Shown: positions 26,508-35,516 of the stretch, one piece after another
Layout of the letters: every line of letters begins with the position of its first letter
How positions within the stretch are numbered: the stretch's first letter is position 1
Source of the DNA: a virus
Length of the DNA stretch: 37,732 nt
Direction: 5' to 3' (one strand)
IMG/VR virus record: IMGVR_UViG_3300017917_001819
Coordinates: 1 to 37,732 of that record
The notes under the pieces: generated by a model
The model's database searches: none
What the model saw: only the letters and a program-made list of their open reading frames with translations
What the model was told of the DNA's origin: nothing
Position numbers and translations under genes: made by a program

Positions 26508-29500
26508 TTATACTGCAGCCAATGAGTACTGTACGATAGCAGATGATGTTCCACCAGTGCTGATCGCTTGTACATTCACTGTGCCAGCTGTGTATGTAGC
26601 ACTTAGTGTTACTGAGTCAGATCCACCTGTATTAACAATACCGTAGGTATTGATGTAAGCAGTGGTTCCGTTGTGTATCACATGAGCTTTCATACAAGAG
26701 TATTCACTGTTAGCAGCATCAGTCACTTGAACATATAATTCAGCTGATCTGTAGTTGGTAGCATTGAAACTCATAATAGTGGTTGCAGAACTTTCAAAAC
26801 TAACTGATTCAGTTAATGTTCTAGCCACACCACCTGTTTGCACAGCACTGTTATCAAAACCTTCGATAGCAAATATTCTAGCACCTGAGTGAGGAGCAGA
26901 AGTAAATGTTATGTTGTTAGAAGAAACTGTGTAGTTTTCTGTAGGTTCTTGATAAACGTTGTCAATATACACCATCACGTTGTTAGCGCTGGCTGGTGCT
27001 GCTGAGAAGAATCCATTAAATGTAGATGTTGATCCATCTCCTGTTGCTGTAACTTTGTTGATAGCAACTGTAGAACCAGTTCCCATGGTGAACTGTATCC
27101 ATGTAGAACCATCTTGTGATCCTTCATAGTATCCAGTTTGTGTATTGAATCTTATAACACCTGTGGCAGCTGCGGGTCTCTCAGCAGTGGTACCATTTGG
27201 TAATCTAATAGCAGTTGTGATTGAACCTGTGTCTAATATGTAAGCTGGAGTGCTAGTACCAATACCAATTTTATCAGCTGATGCATCCACATATAACAAG
27301 TTAGTAACTGTGTCTCCTGAAATTTGTGTGTCTACGTCAGCAGCATTTTGGTTAATAGCAATTTTACTAGTTGCAAAACCATTGATACGTAATTCACCTG
27401 TAAAGTTATTGATATAAGAGTTTGTGCCATCGTGATATAGTCTTAGATCTTGACCAGCACCGATTCTTAAGTTTGCGTTGTCTGATTCTATATCTACACC
27501 GTTGGTGCTGTTTACAGCAACGAAGTTTCCGTTGTCTCGAAGTATTCCTCCGATTGGAGTACCATTAATGGATCCTCCATTGATATCGACAGAATTAATT
27601 CTAACTCGTCCTGTACCTGAACCCACCAATACTAAATCGTCGTTAGTAGTTGTAGCACGTATTTCGTTTTGAAAAAATTCTATTCTGCCGTTGGTTAATG
27701 TAGAAGCAGTGATACTGTTAGCACCTGTAATATTAAAATTACCCATCTCCAACGAACCTTGCATTACGGTAGCCGGTAATTTTGCTTGTCCTGTAACTAT
27801 TACAAACCCACCGCCTGCTGGTGATAATACTAAATCATCATTAGATCTTGTGGCATAAATGTTGTTTTGTGTGATGCTAACTCCACTTGAAGATAGTGTG
27901 CCTGCAGACACTGTGCCTGTTGCAGTAACGCTGGTTGTGCCCACGTCATCTACACCAGTAATGTCATTGCCCCCTAATGCTAGGTTAGCAGTCATTGTGG
28001 TTGCACCAAGACTAGCTGTGGTCAATCGAACAACACCTGTACCTGAACCAGATAATACTAAATCATCGTTGGATCTTGTGGCAGAAATATTGTTTGTACC
28101 AATAGTAATACCGTCTGTTGCTAATGATGTACCATTAACTGTGCCGGCTCTAAAAGTTGCATATGAATCAATAGTAACGTTACCTGCTGTATTTCCTGTT
28201 TCTGATGCTGTGTTAGCAACCACAAATTCGTCAGCTGATTCATCCCAAAGGAAAGATACGTTGCTTAAAGATCCTCGGTTGAATAATAAACCTTGGTCAT
28301 ATGTGTTACCTGCTCCACCTGAATTGTTTTTTGCCAAAATAATAAGTGGATCTTCAATTGTTAAAGTTGATGATTCAATTGTTGTGGTAGTACCGTTAAC
28401 AGTTAAGTTACCGCCCACTGTTACGTTGCCTGATGTGTCCACAGTAGTGAAGTAACCTGCTGCTCTAGTGGTTCCTCCGATGGTCACATTGTTTATGTTT
28501 CCTGTTGTGGTTCCTGTGATGCTGATTGTGCCATTACCTGTTAAGTTAGTAAATGATCCTGCTGCTGGAGTAGATCCACCGATTGCAGTGTTATTAATTG
28601 TGCCACCAGTAATGGTTGCATTAGATGAATTGAAAGTGTTGGCGGTAGCTGTACCATTGATGTTCAATCCATCGTTTATCTGTATCGCTGTTGAATCTGC
28701 AGAGCTGATCTCGTTGGTCACTATGGTTGGGGCAGTCATGGTTGTGAAGGTACCCGCTGCCGCTGACGACCCACCAATCGTTGTGCCATCGATTGTGCCC
28801 GCGTCGATGTTCGCTTTCGTGATGTTGACAGTTCCTGTTCCGTTTGGAGTTAGATTGATGTCGGCGTTCGCACCTTGGTTGATCACGATGCTGCCTGAAT
28901 TGGTTCCAGCGTTGGTGTCCAGCGTCAAGTTACCAGTTCCGTTAGTAGTAATTGAAGCAGCATTATTAGGTACTCCCACCTTTACTGTGTCTGTCTGTAA
29001 AAACACGTCACCGGTGCCGTTGGGTGCAATTGCAATATTTTGATTGGCTCCATCTTGTATGGTGATCGTTCCTGAATTGGTTCCGTTGTTAGTGGATAAT
29101 ATTAAATCCACAGCGTCGTTGGTTGTAATAGTGATATCACCAGATGAATCTCCCACTCTGATCGTGTCAGCGTTAAGATTTACATTACCTGTACCGTTTG
29201 GTGTGATGTTGATATCACCGTTGGTAACACTAGTTATGATAGATTGAGATTGTACATCCAAATCTCCGCCCAATTGTGGAGCTGGATCTTGCACCACTGC
29301 ATCAATACCTTGGTCTGTTAAATTCTTCCATGTGCCGTTACTGTAACCTTCAATGAAACCTTGATCGGTGTTGTATCTGATATCTCCGTTGGCTGATGTG
29401 CCTCTTTGAGCATCTGTACCTGATGGTAATCTTAGAGCTCCTGTGCCGCTGACATGTAATTGTCTTGATGGTGTTGCTGTACCAATACCCACGTATGAGT

Positions 29501-29603
29501 TGGTAACATCTAATACTAATAAATTTGTTTCGAATGCTAAATCAACGCCAGACCTTAATAGGTTGGCTTTTAACATCTGTCCTGAAATACGTCCGATAGC
29601 CAT
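26508..29603 (-). CDS. Long tail fibre with shared anchor (1031 residues)
   Basis: The N-terminal anchor is [20 protein letters not shown] with VGIGTATP (1-55). A GDIRYNTDQGFIEGYSNGTW hairpin follows. The shaft has repeats (TPNGTG, TNSGTITI, GDSSGDITI, about 110-295), triple SATRSNDDLVLSGSGTG-type repeats, and YNTFNSSNATITGGTI-like beta helices. From about 798 come the tip modules: LPNGTTAERP with VIRFNTQTGYYEG, then TGDGSTSTF to IEGFDNSA, and a final 95-residue domain (930-1031) like the triplicated domain of the 1409-residue fibre. It has a 31-nt leader and GAGGA 7 nt before the ATG. No terminator is visible after the stop. Confidence 0.88.
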   Translation of the reverse strand: MAIGRISGQMLKANLLRSGVDLAFETNLLVLDVTNSYVGIGTATPSRQLHVSGTGALRLPSGTDAQRGTSANGDIRYNTDQGFIEGYSNGTWKNLTDQGIDAVVQDPAPQLGGDLDVQSQSIITSVTNGDINITPNGTGNVNLNADTIRVGDSSGDITITTNDAVDLILSTNNGTNSGTITIQDGANQNIAIAPNGTGDVFLQTDTVKVGVPNNAASITTNGTGNLTLDTNAGTNSGSIVINQGANADINLTPNGTGTVNITKANIDAGTIDGTTIGGSSAAAGTFTTMTAPTIVTNEISSADSTAIQINDGLNINGTATANTFNSSNATITGGTINNTAIGGSTPAAGSFTNLTGNGTISITGTTTGNINNVTIGGTTRAAGYFTTVDTSGNVTVGGNLTVNGTTTTIESSTLTIEDPLIILAKNNSGGAGNTYDQGLLFNRGSLSNVSFLWDESADEFVVANTASETGNTAGNVTIDSYATFRAGTVNGTSLATDGITIGTNNISATRSNDDLVLSGSGTGVVRLTTASLGATTMTANLALGGNDITGVDDVGTTSVTATGTVSAGTLSSSGVSITQNNIYATRSNDDLVLSPAGGGFVIVTGQAKLPATVMQGSLEMGNFNITGANSITASTLTNGRIEFFQNEIRATTTNDDLVLVGSGTGRVRINSVDINGGSINGTPIGGILRDNGNFVAVNSTNGVDIESDNANLRIGAGQDLRLYHDGTNSYINNFTGELRINGFATSKIAINQNAADVDTQISGDTVTNLLYVDASADKIGIGTSTPAYILDTGSITTAIRLPNGTTAERPAAATGVIRFNTQTGYYEGSQDGSTWIQFTMGTGSTVAINKVTATGDGSTSTFNGFFSAAPASANNVMVYIDNVYQEPTENYTVSSNNITFTSAPHSGARIFAIEGFDNSAVQTGGVARTLTESVSFESSATTIMSFNATNYRSAELYVQVTDAANSEYSCMKAHVIHNGTTAYINTYGIVNTGGSDSVTLSATYTAGTVNVQAISTGGTSSAIVQYSLAAV

Positions 29604-29639
29604 GTTTAAATCCTCGAGTTTTTTGTAACTGTTACCAGT

Positions 29640-29647
29640 TATTTATT
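29640..29647 (-). promoter_or_regulatory. Late promoter for the 1031-residue fibre
   Basis: AATAAATA on the minus strand, 36 nt before the ATG. The 16 nt AATAAATAACTGGTAA are identical in the promoter of the 622-residue fibre. Confidence 0.8.
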
Positions 29648-29668
29648 TTTTCTGCTTGTAAAACCGGT

Positions 29669-29676
29669 GTTAAATA
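29669..29676 (+). promoter_or_regulatory. Probable late promoter for the 184-residue gene
   Basis: GTTAAATA on the plus strand, 18 nt before the ATG at 29695, divergent from the fibre promoter. Confidence 0.55.
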
Positions 29677-29694
29677 CCCGTAATAACAACATAT

Positions 29695-30249
29695 ATGCCA
29701 AGTCATTTAATAGCAGTAATGGGAGAATTAGGCGCAGATGCTATAGATTCTGCTGTGCTAAAGAGTTCCAATGTATTAATAGTATCAGGCATGCAAAAAC
29801 AGCATGATATTGCAGATTATGTATGCACCAATTCTGCAGAAGATTTGGACGTTTTAATGAAAGAACGCAATGACAAAACAACCATTGTGGCTCCTAGAAA
29901 TCTCTATGCCAAATATGTGTGGGAAAAAGGCATAGAATGTGTACCAGAGTTTGAAGACCTAAAAGATTATCAGTGGAATCCTAACACTTGTTCTCAACAG
30001 TTAATGAGTCTTGCACTGGCTTGTTGGATTGGCAGTCCTGTGATTGCGGTATTTGATTATCTATTAGATCCTAAAAAAGAAACACCAGCATTTAGAGCAC
30101 TGCTAACACTGTATCCAGGCACCCGATTTTTATATGTTAGAGCTGCTAAAGGTAACAAAATCAAATTGTTTGAAAAAATGCCAAATTTTTCACACATGGA
30201 TCAAAAAGAATTTTTAAATTTTTACAAAAAATATGCAGAATCAAAATAA
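29695..30249 (+). CDS. Unknown alpha/beta protein between fibre genes (184 residues)
   Basis: Starts MPSHLIAVMGELGADAID, then alternates strands (VLIVSG, TTIVAP) and helices, ending in a Lys-rich helix. It contains an ACWIGSPVIAVFDYLLD stretch. The pattern suggests a small Rossmann-like or other alpha/beta enzyme fold, but I see no P-loop or known catalytic motif. It is the first of two plus-strand genes opposed to the flanking fibres; the next gene overlaps its end by 17 nt. A role in fibre assembly or modification is only suggested by place. Confidence 0.75.
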   Translation: MPSHLIAVMGELGADAIDSAVLKSSNVLIVSGMQKQHDIADYVCTNSAEDLDVLMKERNDKTTIVAPRNLYAKYVWEKGIECVPEFEDLKDYQWNPNTCSQQLMSLALACWIGSPVIAVFDYLLDPKKETPAFRALLTLYPGTRFLYVRAAKGNKIKLFEKMPNFSHMDQKEFLNFYKKYAESK

Positions 30250-30601
30250 AATAGGATTATTAAAATATCATGTGGTTATAGAATGGCTGCCTACTTGTCG
30301 TAATAGATCACCCAAAACTCTTCAACATCGTCCAGATCTTGTGCATAAAATGAATGAATATGTTAAAAAAATAATTTCAATCTGTGAAAGTTATAAAAGT
30401 CCTATACAAGTGGATCAAAGTTATAATATGTTAGGTGTACGCACTTGGTGGCAAGAAGGAAAAGATTTATATCATTTTTTAATGACTCAAGAGCAAAACA
30501 AATTAAATGTAATTCCAGAAATAGGAGTATTAAATCAATTAACAGGCAAACTTGTGATGTTTAAATTCTCCGTGGATAAAAACGGTATTACTCTATATTA
30601 A
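30233..30601 (+). CDS. Unknown protein (122 residues), coupled to the 184-residue gene
   Basis: A mixed-fold protein with YHVVIEWLPTCRNRSPKT, helix MNEYVKKIISICESYK and a C-terminal strand pair (KLVMFKFSVDKNGITLY). No recognised motif. It overlaps the upstream gene by 17 nt in another frame, so translation is probably coupled, and its 3' end overlaps the convergent 622-residue fibre gene by 9 nt. It may function together with the 184-residue protein. Confidence 0.72.
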   Translation: MQNQNKIGLLKYHVVIEWLPTCRNRSPKTLQHRPDLVHKMNEYVKKIISICESYKSPIQVDQSYNMLGVRTWWQEGKDLYHFLMTQEQNKLNVIPEIGVLNQLTGKLVMFKFSVDKNGITLY

Positions 30602-32461
30602 ATCGTCAGCAAATCCGCTGATCACTACTATTCTAGCACCAATGTGTGGAGCTTCGTCTGTGATAGTTATTGAAGAGGTTGAACCATCTGTGATATAGTT
30701 TAAATCCGGTTCTTGCATAACACTGTCTATATAAACAATTAAATTTTCTGGTGCCGTGGTTACATTGGCAGATATAAAAGTTTGTGTGCTGCCATCACCG
30801 GTGAACACATCTTTCAATACTGTTTTTGATGTGGCTTCTGTTTTTAATGCTGTCCATGTGCTGCCATCTAGACACACTTCGTATTTGCTGGTTTCACTGT
30901 TAAATCTTATAGCGCCTGCTTGTCCTGTGGGTCTTTGTGCAGTGGTACCTTTGGGTAATATTAATCCTGCTGTGCTGGACAGTACAAAATTTCCGGTACC
31001 AGCAGTTGCCATTTCAAAATCTGCATTAGATGCTGTTTGTGTAATTTTATTTCCTGAAAAAGAAAAAGTACCTAAAACATTACCTGGTGAGTTGACCCAC
31101 GCAGAGCCATTATATTTTAATACATCGTCGGATACAGGAGATGTTAGAGTTACATCAGTTAATCTTTCTAAATAGGTTGTGCTGCCCAATTTTACAAAGA
31201 ACGATCCTGATCCGCCCGAGCCTGCATTGATTACTGTTCCCACCAGTAATTTTAATCCTGTGGTAGGTATAGTTTTAGTTAGACCACCAGTTGAAGGTTT
31301 GTAATAGATATCATCATTGTCAAGCCAAGTTTCTCCATAGGCTGTACCATTGGTCGTAATACCATGTATAACACCATGAATAGTTACTCGACCGAAACTG
31401 CCAGACGCAATAGATTCTGTGGCCAATCCAATGATCAATTCTGAATTGGTTATATTAGCAATTGTGGGAGCAAACGTGATCACACCCGAAGCACCCACTG
31501 TGCCGGTTTTATAAACCAATCGCAGTGGACTGTCTGTGATAGCAGCAGATGCCTTACCATACACAAATAATTCTTCACCAATCTGCTGAGTGACGTTGCC
31601 TCCACCCATACCAGCATTCCATGAGCCTGTGGTTTCATCATACCATAATCGACCTGCTGCTAATGTGGTAGCAGAACCGTTGCCCATTTGTATGTAGGTG
31701 TTAGCCGTTAGTGAGCTGTTAGCAGTTAATGCACCAGACACGTTCACAGCATCATTGATCTGTATAGCACTAGAATCTGTGGAAGATATTGAATTAATAT
31801 CAATATCTTTATTACCGGTAATGGTTACAGTATCTCCTGATACTGCAGTGCTAATATTATTGCCTCCGGCAATTTTTAATGTCTCATTGACATTTATAGT
31901 AGAACCTGTAGAATCATCTCCCACAAATGTCATGTTCAATGCCGATGTTGCAATTGAAATAGCACTGTTCATAGATTGTAATGTAACAAAATCTTGATTG
32001 TCCACAGGATCGGCACCTGCTAATCTTGTATACGCTGTGTCATCGATATTGGTCACTGTGCTGCCATCAGACGTGGTAGTTACTATTTTGAATTTGTCTG
32101 CACCTTCATCCCAATAAAAGGCTGCGTTATTGCCTGAAGTTTGTCTTTTAATCATTATACCAGCATCATTACCCACACTGCCACCACTGTTCAATAATAA
32201 TATGTTGTCCTCAATTTCCATGTTAGTGGTGTTGACCACTGTGGTAGTACCAGTAACTGTTAAGTCACCTGTAATTTCAACTGAATTTTGGAATCGTGCA
32301 GTGCCGTTCACATCCAGAGCAAAGTTGCCTGGTGCGGCTGTGCGTATGCCCACTCTAGAATTGGACACATCTAGATATAATAGATTGGTTTGAAATGCTA
32401 GATCCGTACTACGAGTCAAATTTGACTCAAGCATTTGACCTGGAATTCGTTGTATAGACAT
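30593..32461 (-). CDS. Tail fibre with shared anchor (622 residues)
   Basis: The anchor is MSIQRIPGQMLESNLTRSTD with VGIRTAAP (1-50), followed by a beta module common to fibres (EITGDLTVTGTTTVVN, AFYWDEGADKFKI), one VGDDSTG unit, a central beta domain (about 250-470) and the C-terminal tip: LPKGTTAQRP, AIRFNSETSKYEVCLDG, FTGDGSTQTF and IGARIVVISGFAD (about 502-622). This tip is homologous to the whole 137-residue protein at 33441-33854. AATAAATA lies 12 nt before the ATG. The 3' end overlaps the convergent 122-residue gene by 9 nt. Confidence 0.88.
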   Translation of the reverse strand: MSIQRIPGQMLESNLTRSTDLAFQTNLLYLDVSNSRVGIRTAAPGNFALDVNGTARFQNSVEITGDLTVTGTTTVVNTTNMEIEDNILLLNSGGSVGNDAGIMIKRQTSGNNAAFYWDEGADKFKIVTTTSDGSTVTNIDDTAYTRLAGADPVDNQDFVTLQSMNSAISIATSALNMTFVGDDSTGSTINVNETLKIAGGNNISTAVSGDTVTITGNKDIDINSISSTDSSAIQINDAVNVSGALTANSSLTANTYIQMGNGSATTLAAGRLWYDETTGSWNAGMGGGNVTQQIGEELFVYGKASAAITDSPLRLVYKTGTVGASGVITFAPTIANITNSELIIGLATESIASGSFGRVTIHGVIHGITTNGTAYGETWLDNDDIYYKPSTGGLTKTIPTTGLKLLVGTVINAGSGGSGSFFVKLGSTTYLERLTDVTLTSPVSDDVLKYNGSAWVNSPGNVLGTFSFSGNKITQTASNADFEMATAGTGNFVLSSTAGLILPKGTTAQRPTGQAGAIRFNSETSKYEVCLDGSTWTALKTEATSKTVLKDVFTGDGSTQTFISANVTTAPENLIVYIDSVMQEPDLNYITDGSTSSITITDEAPHIGARIVVISGFADDLI

Positions 32462-32473
32462 AGTTTTACCAGT

Positions 32474-32481
32474 TATTTATT
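32474..32481 (-). promoter_or_regulatory. Late promoter for the 622-residue fibre
   Basis: AATAAATA on the minus strand, 12 nt before the ATG at 32461. It shares the 16-nt context with the 1031-residue fibre promoter. Confidence 0.78.
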
Positions 32482-32506
32482 AGTTTTTTCGAGGAATTAT
32501 ACTACC

Positions 32507-32514
32507 AATAAATA
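32507..32514 (+). promoter_or_regulatory. Late promoter for the 304-residue gene
   Basis: AATAAATA on the plus strand, 9 nt before the ATG at 32524, divergent from the 622-residue fibre promoter. Confidence 0.78.
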
Positions 32515-32523
32515 CGTGATAAT

Positions 32524-33438
32524 ATGTCCATAGAACTCAGTATAAAACAAGTCATAGAAGAGCAAGTGCAGAAAGTTACTCGTGCTTACATAGATAGAAT
32601 TAACAGCGACAATTACACTATTAATCAAAAATTACAGTGGACTGAAAAAAAATTAGAAGAAGCACTCAGTAAATTAGCCAGTCATAATAATATTATCAGT
32701 GACAGAGAATTATCCGGAGACAAAATAGATGGTGGAATTATAACCAATTTTGCTAGTACCGGTATTGACGACGATGCTTCTAAAAAAAGAATCACTGTGT
32801 CTGATAATAAGATTGTGATAGAAAACGATTTAGAGATTAAAGGCAAAATAACATGTGCCACACTATATTATACCAGTGCCAAAGCTGACAATTTAGATGT
32901 ATTGAATTCTGTAAGGATTGACAACAATGAAGTACTATGGAAAGATCGACTGGGCAATTCTGTAATCAAATCTAAATTACAAGAAGTAGGTGTATTAAGT
33001 GAATTAAATGTTGCAGATACTCTTTATGCTTATAAGAATAAAGTAGGAATAAACACAAATAATCCTGCAGGTACTTTTTCAGTATCTAGTGATTCTATTC
33101 AAACTATTATTGATACCAAAGGGTCAGTAGCATACGTAGGCACTGCTAATTCGGATGATTTTAGTATAGGATCAGGCAGTGAACCTACACTTTTTATTTC
33201 TGGAGATAATCGAGTTGGTATTAAAATAAGAAAACCCAAAGCTGATTTAGATGTTGCAGGACCAATAAGATTTCAAGGACAAATTCATCAATATTCTAAT
33301 GAAGCTCCGTCAGTTGGTACATATAATCAAGGAGATATTGTTTGGAATACTCGACCATCGAGAGGATCAGTATTAGGTTGGGTTTGTGTTAAATCTGGAG
33401 CTCCAGGTAATTGGACTCCGTTTGTATCTATAGAATAA
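32524..33438 (+). CDS. Fibre-like structural protein with N-terminal coiled coil (304 residues)
   Basis: Residues 1-55 form a charged coiled coil (VIEEQVQKVTRAYIDRI, EKKLEEALSKLASH). A beta-rich shaft follows (ENDLEIKGKITCATLYY), then two units with KVGINTNNPAG and RVGIKIRKPKADLDVAG, a motif also found near the anchors of the other fibres. The C-terminal tip GDIVWNTRPSRGSVLGWVCV with NWTPFV is of the G-x-x-W hairpin kind. It is the only fibre-like gene on the plus strand and ends 2 nt from the convergent 137-residue gene. It may be a short fibre or whisker-like protein. Confidence 0.82.
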   Translation: MSIELSIKQVIEEQVQKVTRAYIDRINSDNYTINQKLQWTEKKLEEALSKLASHNNIISDRELSGDKIDGGIITNFASTGIDDDASKKRITVSDNKIVIENDLEIKGKITCATLYYTSAKADNLDVLNSVRIDNNEVLWKDRLGNSVIKSKLQEVGVLSELNVADTLYAYKNKVGINTNNPAGTFSVSSDSIQTIIDTKGSVAYVGTANSDDFSIGSGSEPTLFISGDNRVGIKIRKPKADLDVAGPIRFQGQIHQYSNEAPSVGTYNQGDIVWNTRPSRGSVLGWVCVKSGAPGNWTPFVSIE

Positions 33439-33440
33439 AA

Positions 33441-33854
33441 TTATATTGAATCAAAGCCGTGTATTACACTCAGTGTAGCACCAGCATCAAGGACACTAGT
33501 GGTTGCTACAGAAATATTTGTGCCTGAAATTGAATATTTTCCGTCGTGTTGAAAAACACCTTCTATAAAAACTAATACATTTTGATCTGCTGTTGGAGTA
33601 AAAGATAGAGGACCATATGTTAGTGTTGATCCATCCATTGTGAAAGCATCTCTAGTAATTGTGCTAACTCCACCTGCTCCACCTTGTAATTGTTTCCAAA
33701 TAGTACCGTTGTAATATTCTAATTGATTCAGTGAAGTGTTATATCTCAACATTCCGGCCACTGCTGATGTGGGTTGAGCTGCTGTGGTGCCTTTCGGTAA
33801 TATAACAGAATTTCTACTGCCATTTAAAGATATGTTCTTTAATGACCTACCCAT
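33441..33854 (-). CDS. Small fibre-tip protein (137 residues)
   Basis: LPKGTTAAQPTSAVAG, MLRYNTSLNQLEYYNG, then FTMDGSTLTYGPLSFTPTAD and IHGFDSI correspond end to end to the C-terminal tip domain of the 622-residue fibre and an internal part of the 1031-residue fibre. Here the tip is a separate protein with a short N-terminus (MGRSLKNISLNGSRNSV). AGGAT precedes the ATG, and the upstream gene stops 4 nt away, so it is coupled to the 104- and 277-residue genes. Confidence 0.8.
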   Translation of the reverse strand: MGRSLKNISLNGSRNSVILPKGTTAAQPTSAVAGMLRYNTSLNQLEYYNGTIWKQLQGGAGGVSTITRDAFTMDGSTLTYGPLSFTPTADQNVLVFIEGVFQHDGKYSISGTNISVATTSVLDAGATLSVIHGFDSI

Positions 33855-33858
33855 GTTA

Positions 33859-34173
33859 TTATAATCCTATAGTTGATATTGTGGCGTTAAATTGTCCTGA
33901 TGAATCTGGAGCAGCAATATAAATTTTATCTCCAGATGATAATATTAGTTTTTCAGAATCAATAATATATGTGTCTTGAGCTCGAATTGTAAGATTGTTA
34001 TAAATTTTATAATTTTCACTAACAGAGCCAGCCGATGGAACCACATAAACATCTACGTTGCCGTCTGAATTAGATTTATTAGTAATATAAATCACAGTAA
34101 CCGCAACATCACCGGATGCTGTGTATGCTGGTGTACCTGTTCCTGTTCCTACTTGATAATTTGTAATAGCCAT
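33859..34173 (-). CDS. Small beta-rich virion protein (104 residues)
   Basis: Almost entirely beta: MAITNYQVGTGTGTPAY, AVTVIYITNKSNSDGNVDVY, TIRAQDTYIID, SSGDKIYIAAP. It resembles small decoration or fibre-associated proteins of marine phages. AGGAT lies about 7 nt before the ATG. It is the middle gene of a tightly packed trio (277, 104 and 137 residues, gaps of 4 nt). The exact role is unknown. Confidence 0.75.
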   Translation of the reverse strand: MAITNYQVGTGTGTPAYTASGDVAVTVIYITNKSNSDGNVDVYVVPSAGSVSENYKIYNNLTIRAQDTYIIDSEKLILSSGDKIYIAAPDSSGQFNATISTIGL

Positions 34174-34177
34174 ATCT

Positions 34178-35011
34178 TTATCCTAGAGCAATTGCCAGTG
34201 CAGTTGCTTTCTTCTTACTTATCAATTCTCCTACTGTTCCCGACGGATTTTTAAAATATATGCCTGTGTCTCCGCCACCTATAGTCTTGTGATATATTTT
34301 AGTATAGGTTGGTGTACCAGCCGGATCTGAGGCTGTTGAAGCAAATGTTAAAATATTGTTAACAACTACACTGCCTGTACCGTTAGCAGATAGAGTTAAA
34401 TTACCGTTAGTTGTATTAACAGCTATTGAATCAATATTTGTTAAATTTTGATCAAGATTCAGTGTGACACTGTAAGCGCCTGTAACCGAACTAACATTTT
34501 GTCCACCTGCTATGGTTAAGGTATCGCTGTCTGTTATAATTTGTGTGGAACCAGAATCAGCTGCAACATTAAAACTGGCCATCGCCCCAGAAGCAATATT
34601 ATCATCGACATATTGTTTGGTAGCAGCATCTGAACTGTCCGATGGTGTCGCTACTCTTATATTTGCCAAAGTAGCTGATGTTAATGGACTTGTGCCTGCA
34701 GAATCTGTAGTGGTAGCCGCTACAAAAACATCTGCACTTTCATCCCAAAATAGTACAGCGTTGTTTCCTGCTATACCTCTGTTAACGTACATACCACCAT
34801 CTAGAGTAGTACCTGAATTGTTTCTGTTTAATTCTACAAAAGTATCTTCTACTGATAAAGTAGATGTGTTAATGGTTGTTTGATCTCCATCAACAATTAA
34901 ATCTCCTCGCACTCGAACTGTTTTTGAATCTAGATCAATCTCATTGATACCTGCAGCACCTGCTCCAGCTTTTATTGTGTAATCCCCTGATGTGCGTAGT
35001 GTTTTTGCCAT
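34178..35011 (-). CDS. Fibre-like protein (277 residues)
   Basis: Starts MAKTLRTSGDYTIKAGAG and contains LIVDGDQTTINTSTLSVED with NNAVLFWDESADVFVA, the same beta module as in the 622- and 1031-residue fibres. DAATKQYVDD and a divergent VGDDSTG-type unit (FNVAADSGSTQI, DTLTIAGG) follow. The C-terminus (KTIGGGDTGIYFKNPSGTVG and ELISKKKATALAIALG) is typical of marine phage fibre tips. AATAAATA lies 10 nt before the ATG. First gene of a three-gene unit. Confidence 0.85.
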   Translation of the reverse strand: MAKTLRTSGDYTIKAGAGAAGINEIDLDSKTVRVRGDLIVDGDQTTINTSTLSVEDTFVELNRNNSGTTLDGGMYVNRGIAGNNAVLFWDESADVFVAATTTDSAGTSPLTSATLANIRVATPSDSSDAATKQYVDDNIASGAMASFNVAADSGSTQIITDSDTLTIAGGQNVSSVTGAYSVTLNLDQNLTNIDSIAVNTTNGNLTLSANGTGSVVVNNILTFASTASDPAGTPTYTKIYHKTIGGGDTGIYFKNPSGTVGELISKKKATALAIALG

Positions 35012-35021
35012 ATGTCACTTG

Positions 35022-35029
35022 TATTTATT
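35022..35029 (-). promoter_or_regulatory. Late promoter for the 277-104-137 unit
   Basis: AATAAATA on the minus strand, 10 nt before the ATG at 35011; predicted leader about 5 nt. Confidence 0.8.
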
Positions 35030-35035
35030 ACTGCA

Positions 35036-35061
35036 CAAGGGAGAGCCAAAACCCTCCCTTG
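35036..35061 (-). other. Hairpin after the 145-residue gene
   Basis: CAAGGGAG (35036-35043) pairs with CTCCCTTG (35054-35061), an 8-bp perfect stem with a 10-nt loop. No T-run follows on the minus strand, so it is a weak terminator or an RNA 3'-end stabiliser. It lies 18 nt after the stop. Confidence 0.75.
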
Positions 35062-35078
35062 CACCGTTAATGCCGTTA

Positions 35079-35516
35079 TTAGATAACGTCGATAACACCC
35101 TGTCCAGATACTGGTGTAGAGTCTGCTCCACCCGTTTCTGAGCCCAATGAGTATTTCACCCATCCTGATGTACCGTCGGTAAATCCGTTTGTAGAGTTTA
35201 CACGATAGTGTACAGTGTTGTTGTAGAATTTTTCTACGTAAGCCACTGTAGAGTCATCCAGTATTACTCTCACGCAAAATTGACCTTCAGTCAAATATGC
35301 TGGAGCAACTGCTCTTAAATTTAAAACAGCATCAGTTGAATCGCTCTGTTGATGTATTTTAAATCTTCTAGAAGATCTTTGGCTGATGATAAAAGAATTA
35401 TCATTTTGCTGTAAAGATCCACCTGTTTGATAGTAAGCAGTAACTTCAATCTTGCCTGCTGTACCTTCTGGTGTTGATAGATCACTAAATCGTGATTTGT
35501 TTAAGGGTCTTCCCAT
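35079..35516 (-). CDS. Structural protein with strongly regulated leader (145 residues)
   Basis: Starts MGRPLNKSRFSDLSTPEG; beta-rich, with QRSSRRFKIHQQSDSTDAVL, CVRVILDDSTVAYVEKFYNN and VHYRVNSTNGFTDG. It resembles small virion proteins beginning MGRP in marine T4-like phages, possibly head- or fibre-associated; I cannot place it more exactly. It lies two genes downstream of gp23. Expression signals are unusual: a late promoter, a 99-nt leader with four hairpins, AAAGGAG 7 nt before the ATG, and a hairpin after the stop. Confidence 0.82.
   Translation of the reverse strand: MGRPLNKSRFSDLSTPEGTAGKIEVTAYYQTGGSLQQNDNSFIISQRSSRRFKIHQQSDSTDAVLNLRAVAPAYLTEGQFCVRVILDDSTVAYVEKFYNNTVHYRVNSTNGFTDGTSGWVKYSLGSETGGADSTPVSGQGVIDVI

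Noticed and set aside
25647-29247. Long open frames on the plus strand opposite the fibre genes (Val/Pro/Ala-rich)
   Set aside because: They are antisense readings of Thr/Gly/Asn-rich fibre repeats, with no promoter or ribosome binding site and no globular pattern.
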